A stretch of 64,000 nucleotides of DNA from the NCBI GenBank assembly GCA_963513935.1, contig OY740772.1, forward strand, positions 107,295,797-107,359,796. Reading direction: 5' to 3'. The DNA is from Aphrophora alni. Taxonomy: Eukaryota; Arthropoda; Insecta; Hemiptera; Aphrophoridae. This document shows, in pieces, positions 57,071 through 64,000 of this stretch. Made by a program: the position numbers and the translations under genes. Numbering within the stretch: the stretch's first letter is position 1; every line of letters begins with the position of its first letter. Below the pieces are notes generated by a model. It ran no database searches. It was given only the letters and a program-made list of their open reading frames with translations, and was not told where the DNA came from.

Positions 57071-59554
57071 TTTTCTCTTTTGTATTGACTTTACTCAAGA
57101 AAATCTAAATAGGTTCTACAGCTGAGTAAATAAAAAGAGAAAATATGTTGAAGTTATTATTTCACTGATGTATACAATAATATTATGCAAGCGAAGGTGG
57201 TTATTGAACTGATATCTATTGTGAGTTTTTGTTTGTGTCATTAAAAAAAAATTTTTTAAAACATATTTTGTAGTAACTTATTTGTAGTACATAAATAAAC
57301 CTCAAAATAAGAAACACTAATTTCCTAAATTTCTTATTGGAACATTAAACACTCCACCAGTTTTGTTGATATTATTTTATATTATTAACAAATTATTGAA
57401 AATTAATAATTTATAGAACTCTGTAAAAGTTTACATTTTTTTAAAACAAATTTTAAACTTTTCGATTATCAATTCTTTATTAATTTATCCAGTACGACTC
57501 AACGATCGAATATGTTCAATGAACATAAACTGTAACGTGTTTGTCAGCAATCAAAAACCGTTTACCAGTCTGTTGGTTAACTTTTGTATTAATCGTAGTA
57601 TATGTTTGGCAGAATTTTCATTAACAAAATAAATGGTCACTATAAATTTATATTACAAAGAGATTACTATCATTTCAATGTTAACAATACATTCTGTAAA
57701 AATTTAATTAAAAACGAAATTTTAAATAAAACTATTCTTCTAAAGTAACGTCTTAAATGAAAATAACTGTGTACAAATATTGTTTTATCCAGCATTATCA
57801 CTGTTAATAACCGAACAATTCAAATTTGCTTATAAACTAAGAATACTACAATTATACCAACATTACATTTTGAATCAATTGTTACATGTTTATTCTACGC
57901 AATTTAGAACTATTTTAATCTTAATGTATTTTAATATCACTTTAAGTGAAGGGAAAATATAAAAATATTCTGTACATTATAATAATTAAATTATACTACC
58001 CAAAAGGGAGGAAGAATCGATTGTTTGACAAGAAGAGTGATGATACTGTGAGATGTTCAAAAACCTAAACATAGTCATGATTATGATGCTGGTTGCTGGA
58101 TTAGAAAAAGATTAAGACCTACAAATACCAATTGAGTGTACTAACCTAACCAGGATTTATTTTACAAGACGTTTATTTATTTGTTAAGACAAAATTTGGA
58201 AATATAAAATATATTATCATAATAAAACTAAATATTTAATCATTTTTATAGTTTATTATAATGTAATTAAACGTTAAAACATTAGTGATACCTAAATAAT
58301 AATAGACATTTTTAGTCAAAATTTATTTTACACTCGGTACAAAATGTACTACGTATAAAAATCCGCTTTAATACTGCCAATAATTACAAAATTCCAATTA
58401 GTCAATAAGCTAAAAGTACTACTATAGTTGTGACGTTTGTACCTTACGCCGTTTAGAGCCATTTTAACTTTAATTCGTTTTATTCACTAAAGCGCGGAAG
58501 TGAAATAAAAATACCTTGTCCAGAATAAAAATTACATTTAGAGAAATGATAAATTGCTCGACAACTTCGAGGAAAGAGTGATGAGTTGTTATTTATAGTT
58601 TTCTTTCAAATATTTAAAACATTGTTAACATTCAAAAATGTTGACAAACAAAGATAAATTGTTTGCACCAACCTACCTGGATTTTATTATAAATCTGTGA
58701 TAATACAGCGAGAAATAAAATAGCTATTATTTTATTATAATCATACAAACACTTTAACACTTATATAATCCCATTGTAATATAAGAAACCTTTAAATCTT
58801 TAAAACAATAGTGATCTTCAAAAAACTCTAGAAATATTTGTAATAATGTTAAGTCACCATGATTTTGACTTATTTTACAACAATTTTGATTTTGAAATCA
58901 TTCAAAATGTTTGCAAACAAATATAGTATATGAAGGTGAAATTATATAGGTGAAAGTTTCAAATGTACGCACGAAAATCAAAATAATGATTAAAACAAAA
59001 CAAATGTCAGATTTTTTTTCTCACTCTCAAACTGCATAAACATTAATTTAGGATTGAAAAGTTCATATTTAATTGTTTGACGTCCAAATCCATTAATAAA
59101 GGAAACAGGCTTACCCTGATGGCAAAAAGTTCTGACTTTTAGAAAGATATAAGAACAAAATAAAACATTAGCATTTTATACTTAGTTTCTTTAATTAGGA
59201 ACTTTGTATTAGAAGTATTAAACGTTTTGATATAAACAATTTATAATTAATTTTAACATATATAAATATCTGTTTTGTAGTAATAAACCGTTTGTTTATA
59301 GGAAATCGCAACATTTTAAACATATTTCGTAACCTTTTTGACTACAATAAATTAAATTTTATAATAGAATAAATACTCTTGTCACATTTGGTCTTGTTTT
59401 CCTGTAATACTTTCTGAGTTTACATTTTGGTAAAACATGCTATAAATTTAAATACAATTAAAATGAAAATTATTACCACTAGCATATACATATTCACATA
59501 TACATTCAGATTTTAAATTTATATGATAAATATATTATCATGTGAATATTTAAT

Positions 59555-59900
59555 ATTTTGTTTTCAATTCCAGGATTGAATTAGTTACCACTATGGTACA
59601 ATGTAAATATATTGTGCTACAGGAATGTAGTACAAATTAATACCAATGTGGCTATTGACACATTGTTGATATGAGTGTAACATAACAGGATGACAAGAAA
59701 AAATCCAATACTCTGTTAATAAACAGACAAATTATTTATAGGAGCTATTCACGCAAGTCGTATTAGCATAGTTAGGATGAAATCTATCTATATACTGACC
59801 GAGTTCATTTTATATGTGAATACAAGAGGTTGCTCTGGGAACAAAATCCGTACTGTACATATCCGGTTTTGAATATTGAGTAACAAACTCAACATATTTT
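59555..59900 (+). repeat. dispersed repeat R3
   Basis: Contains attagcatagttaggatgaa, ctatatactgaccgagtt and tacaagaggttgctctgg. Its left part (tgttttcaattccaggattg) matches 56178-56210, so the shared unit is longer than the core. Confidence 0.7.
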
Positions 59901-60303
59901 ATTATTATGCATTTTTCGGACATTTGCCATCATTTGTGTGTTAAAAAACAAAACACGACGTTTCGGGAATAAGAATCAATTCCCGTTATCAAGTGTCTAA
60001 AAACTAAAGAAACATGAAACTAGAAACTAAGCCTATGTAAGAAGTAAAATTAATCTTATTCCCGAACGTCGTGTTTTGATAAGCTTAGTTTCTAGTTTCA
60101 TGTTTCTTTAGTTTTTAGTCACTTGATAACGGGAATTGATTCTTATTCCCGAAACGTCGTGTTTTGATAAGCTTAGTTTCTAGTTTCATGTTTCTTTAGT
60201 TTTTAGTCACTTGATAACGGAAATTGATTCTTATTCCCGAAACGTCGTATTTTGATTTTTAACACACAAATGATGGCAAATGTCCGAAAAATGCATAATA
60301 ATA
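59899..60303. repeat. palindromic element with tandemly amplified right arm and three hammerhead-like cores
   Basis: The outer arms start ttattatgcatttttcgga and end tccgaaaaatgcataataa. Minus core 59993-59957 and plus cores 60122-60158 and 60210-60246 read TTGATAA, C, hairpin GGGAAT/ATTCCC (one copy GGAAAT), GAAAC, GTC. On the right, an 88-bp unit (from 60061, 60148 and 60236) is tandemly repeated, so cores lie head-to-tail. Confidence 0.85.
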
Positions 60304-60494
60304 AAATTAAACTTCCATCATTAACAAATAATTTCAACATATTTCACATAATAAACAAGCACGTTTAGTAATAGAAATTACCAAATCTGATTTGGCCTAA
60401 TATGATTCAACAAAGTCCACCAAACTCTGAGGAAATACAAATTTTGTTCTATTTGAACTCTGTTAGTGTAATCTATTTAATAAAACTTTTGTTT

Positions 60495-60690
60495 AAAGAT
60501 AAAAAACCTTCCAGTGATCATCCCCTAATAAAAATGAAGAACAAAACATAAAATGAATTATACCTTCGATTACTCTAACAGAATCAAGGTTGGAATATAA
60601 CAAGATGTGGTCAAGACAGATCAGATAAGAGATATGAAAGACAAGCTGTAGATCTACCTGTACTCGCTATAGTGAACCTTTGAGAGTTAA
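60495..60690 (+). repeat. dispersed repeat R1
   Basis: Contains aaaaaaccttccagtgatca, gattactctaacagaatca and aagatgtggtcaagacagat. The only R1 copy upstream of the transporter gene. Confidence 0.7.
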
Positions 60691-61116
60691 AGTATTTATT
60701 ATGTTTGGTTTAAAATCGGAAGTTAATTAATTAAGGTTGTCATGAATGCGGTTTTTCTAATACTTATTTACATCTTACTAAATTCTATTTAAATTTATAA
60801 GAATAGTAAAACGTGTTAATCTGCTTATTTTACAACACAAAAGTTGATGTTAGGTTTAAACATCACCACAGCCAAGGGAACAAACTTTGTATCGTTTATT
60901 TTACAGAAACAATACAGATGCTTGAAACAGGAAATGGAAACAAACGGAAGTTGCTGTTAAATAGAGCATATATGCATCGTTCAGCAAAATTTACTAAAAC
61001 AAAACTAATTGCATCTTAACAATCAATAATTTATACATGTAGAATAACTTTTTACAATATTAAAAGAGACTTGCTGATGCTTCATACATATTTGTTTTCG
61101 CCATTCCGACTACTGA

Positions 61117-61500
61117 TTAATAATTAGATATTAATAATACTTACCGTCACAATAGTCTATATTTGTATGTAGTTATATCACTACGGCCGTTTCGGCTATT
61201 CAGCCATTTTCAAGTATTATGGTGGTATTACCGTTGTCTTAGTTTAAAATCACAAATTACGAACACACGACACAAAACAAATACACAAGTTTGACAGTGG
61301 GCCTACTGCATCATGTTTTAAATGTTTAAAGAACTTGTGTATTTGTTTTGTGTAGTGTGTTCGTAAATTGTGATTTTAAACTAAGACAACGGTAATACCC
61401 GCATAACACTTGAAAATGGCTGAATAGCCGAAACGGCCGTAGTGATATAACTACATACAAATGTAGACTATTGTGACGGTAAGTCTTATTAATATCTAAT
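61117..61500. repeat. long palindrome, about 150-bp arms, paired hammerhead-like cores
   Basis: Arms about 61117-61275 and 61340-61500 share acttaccgtcacaatagtct and its reverse complement. Minus core 61214-61182 and plus core 61409-61442: TTGAAAA, T, hairpin GGCT-GAAT-AGCC, GAAAC, GGCCGTA. It is a cousin of the 12.5-kb element but ends GTA instead of GTC; both end in gacggtaagtctta. Confidence 0.85.
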
Positions 61501-61785
61501 TAAAAGAGAAGTTCCTTCTCATACAGAACAATATTATAAACAATAATAATAAATTAAAAACTAAATAGTCTTCTGGATTAGCTATGTGGGTGTTGTAAGA
61601 AACGAATTTCATAAACAAAACAATAGACAGATCTAACAATTCAGGAATTATAATTTTTATCCAATACTCAGTCTCTTCAAAAGTGGAATTAGTCCAAAAT
61701 AAAAACTTTTTAATGAAACCCAAAACGGCAGAAAAATCAACTAACTAAAATTATAATAATATAATATTACAAATATATACATTCA

Positions 61786-61789
<4 letters not shown>

Positions 61790-61841
<52 letters not shown>
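61790..61841. repeat. (TA)n microsatellite
   Basis: About 25 uninterrupted TA units. Confidence 0.95.
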
Positions 61842-61845
<4 letters not shown>

Positions 61846-62884
61846 ACTAACTCAACCAACTCAAACAAGCTAATTCTTAATTATCTAATTCCTGATATTC
61901 GTAATTATCAGCATTGAATTGAAAACCACACAGACAATTTAAGATACCAGTAAAGAAGGAACATTTCAAGCTAATATTCAGGCAATACAAAATTATACCT
62001 CAGTCAAATTGTTTACAACTTAAGTATAATTTAAAATAGTCAGAGATAATTTAAGCCCACAAGAAAATATAATAAAACATTCATAAATCCATTAGTAAAT
62101 TACTATTACTTTTCAGGACACTATATCAAAATCAATTTCAGGAAGTTTACACATTTGTATGCCCACTGTCTGTTAAATATTAACAATGATAAATTACAAA
62201 AATTATTTAACAGACTCAGGGCATTTCCAATTTCAAAATTTTAATCTTGTATTTTAATAATGTATTCATTTTTCGTATGCAAATTCAGCTTCTAAAATTA
62301 TTTATTTATAGTATCTAAACGTAGGTACATTTAATTTCACGTATATCTTTTATACATGTAAAAACTAAAATATAAAAATGTTACTATGTTGTAAATTAGA
62401 CAACCGGTAAAAGTAAATATTCACAAAAATTTTCCTTACACAATGAGATCTATTTAATCCTATTTTAGGAAACGTATTTGTGGGTTACAACAGACATCTG
62501 TCAATATATAATAATTATGTCCCCTTTTACTTTGTTAACGTTTTGTTTCCATGGTTACCAAATGCTATTAATAAGTTTTGACTCTTATATATTTGTACAT
62601 TTAATTCCTTTTACCAAAAGTTTGCGAAGGACTCTGTTAAGTGTTGTGCCAACAATAGAACAATTTCATCAATATAGTTAATAAGCAGGATTTAATCGGC
62701 CAACATAATAGTCTAGGGCAATGTTGGAAAATAAAACTAAATCTATAACCTAAGAATATTCTTTAGAATTAGTGAATGTAAAACAAACATGAGATAGGCC
62801 TAACTTATAAATAAAAAATAACCGATATTTGGTCCGAAAATTATAAAATTAATTTATTTTAAATTATTTTTTTTTAAATTAATA

Positions 62885-63015
62885 CTGGATAACAAACAAA
62901 CAGAACACAATTTTCATAAAAAATATTTATTTATATTATTTATTTTTTATGAGAATTGTGTTCTGTTTGTTTGTTATACTGTATAATTTTTCACATAAGT
63001 CAAGCTCATCATTTA
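62885..63015. repeat. core-less palindromic copy of the 48.6-kb family
   Basis: Arms with caaacagaacacaatttt and its reverse complement, then ataagtcaagctc as at 4885 and 48848. The hammerhead-like core is missing, apparently by internal deletion. Confidence 0.7.
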
Positions 63016-63291
63016 ATATAATTAATACCGGTTTCTTTTTAAAAACACATATTATATTACATGTTTTTAACAAATAGCTTAAAATGTCTTTTAACAATTA
63101 AAAATAATGTTAAATTATAAGGTTCAATTATTTAAAAATTCTTAATAATTTTTTTCTATTTTTATTTAAATAAAACGTATTTAATTTACTATAATAAAGT
63201 CTTTACCTTTTTTCAATTTTTCTAGACTCTATAATAACAGCATCGATTAAAAATAATAAATTTATATTTGGTAAGTTATAATTTAAACATA

Positions 63292-63432
63292 TCACTTATA
63301 ATAAACTCCCTCCAGCCAGGATGGTTTCTTCACCCGTACTGCGGTTTCTTCACCACCTCTGGTCTTGATGATATCAGGTGTTATGGAGATAAGTAAGAGT
63401 ATGCTATTGGACTGAATTTTACTGGTTGCCAT
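63292..63432 (-). CDS. possible terminal exon or small ORF of a neighbouring gene, unidentified
   Basis: A 46-codon frame from an ATG at 63432 to a TGA at 63294-63292 on the minus strand. Base composition is clearly less AT-rich than its surroundings, as in the transporter exons. The product includes SITPDIIKTRGGEETAVRV and ends KKPSWLEGVYYK. An acceptor-like AG (aaattcag) precedes residue 8. An I-T-P motif then a charged stretch and a W-L near the stop resembles some SLC6 C-terminal tails, which would fit the 3' end of a tandem upstream paralogue on the same strand. That is inference. It may instead be an upstream exon with a short ORF, or unrelated. Confidence 0.3.
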   Translation of the reverse strand: MATSKIQSNSILLLISITPDIIKTRGGEETAVRVKKPSWLEGVYYK

Positions 63433-64000
63433 AACTACAGCTAGCATGTGTGTGGTTTGTCTACTTTTTCCGTTTAAAAAGCGTTAAGATTCTTGTAACA
63501 TGTTTCGACGAACGTCTTTATTAAATTTCTGTTCTCCTGTAGAGAACACAAAGAAATTTCCTCGGATATTCCCCACAAATGTTTTTGTCAATAAAGTTGT
63601 TGATTCCGATCTCTTCTTTGATGTGTAAGGTTGATATTTGTAAAAAGGCTTAAATATGTAGGTTTAACAAACGTCTATTTAAAAAAATCTGAGAATTGAC
63701 AATCTGAAAGAGAGAGGTTATCAACCCAAGATCAGGGCTTATTGACATGACAAATAAAATAATTTTAATGGAATTTAAATCTCAAGAATTTATTTATATT
63801 TACACTTATATACATATACAGATTTTAAATGTATTGTGTGTTTTGCTTGGACTTGTAATAAAACTATTTTTTACCTTCTCTATATACAATATGCAGTATA
63901 TACTATTATCTTGGTAGAGCAATATTGCTTTTTATTTTTGTGTGAATATATTCTTTTATCTGTAGCCTAAATATACTATAGTAAGTTTTACTATATGGAT

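Larger units (their letters stand above)
46402..64000. other. upstream region of SLC6 gene, promoter and first exon not located
   Basis: Repeat-rich throughout: palindromes at 46.8, 48.7, 60.1, 61.3 and 63 kb, the TTAGG block, four R3 copies and TA microsatellites. 47.1-48.4 kb and 52.5-56.1 kb show no clear gene. The spliced 5' UTR requires at least one exon in this stretch or beyond. Confidence 0.8.

Noticed and set aside
46500..64000. Search for a promoter, CpG-rich island or first exon of the transporter
   Set aside because: No TATA/initiator combination or GC-rich block could be distinguished in this AT-rich, repeat-filled sequence without transcript data.

Overview
The window looks like an insect nuclear genome. 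It is strongly AT-rich, with kilobase introns, many degraded non-LTR retrotransposon pieces and microsatellites, and a 105-bp run of the arthropod telomere motif TTAGG. I suspect Hemiptera from the style of the retroelements, but that is weak. There is no operon structure, and I saw no tRNA, rRNA or CRISPR.

One gene dominates. It is a minus-strand sodium-coupled neurotransmitter/amino-acid transporter of the SLC6 family, running from about 46.4 kb down to 1.9 kb and leaving the window at its 3' end. I rebuilt ten coding exons by reading splice sites; phases agree at all nine junctions and give a continuous 577-residue protein. It covers a soluble N-terminus, TM1 with the [10 protein letters not shown] signature, the glycosylated second extracellular loop, and the helices through the last one. 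Only a short cytoplasmic tail is missing. The glycine at the position of the monoamine-transporter aspartate points to a GABA/glycine-type substrate. A short 5' UTR part is spliced onto the start exon at 46401; promoter and first exon were not found.

Introns and the 17.6 kb upstream (46.4-64.0 kb) are packed with repeats. Four dispersed families recur: R1 (about 250 bp, around ten copies), R2 (200-350 bp, three copies), R3 (49.6-60 kb, four copies) and R4 (about 1 kb, two long and one short copy). Non-LTR reverse-transcriptase remnants lie at 9.4, 16.5, 39.1 and 41.9 kb. The last is a textbook 5'-truncated insertion with poly(A) and a 10-bp target-site duplication. A small GC-richer ORF at 63.3 kb may be the terminal exon of another minus-strand gene.

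The most unusual signal is more than twenty copies of a hammerhead-ribozyme-like core (CTGANGA, helix II hairpin, GAAAC, then usually a GTC-like triplet). They occur in several families that share no sequence outside the core. Many sit in long palindromes in which the two copies start near the axis and read outward. No Penelope-type protein is visible, so these look like non-autonomous ribozyme-bearing foldback elements.
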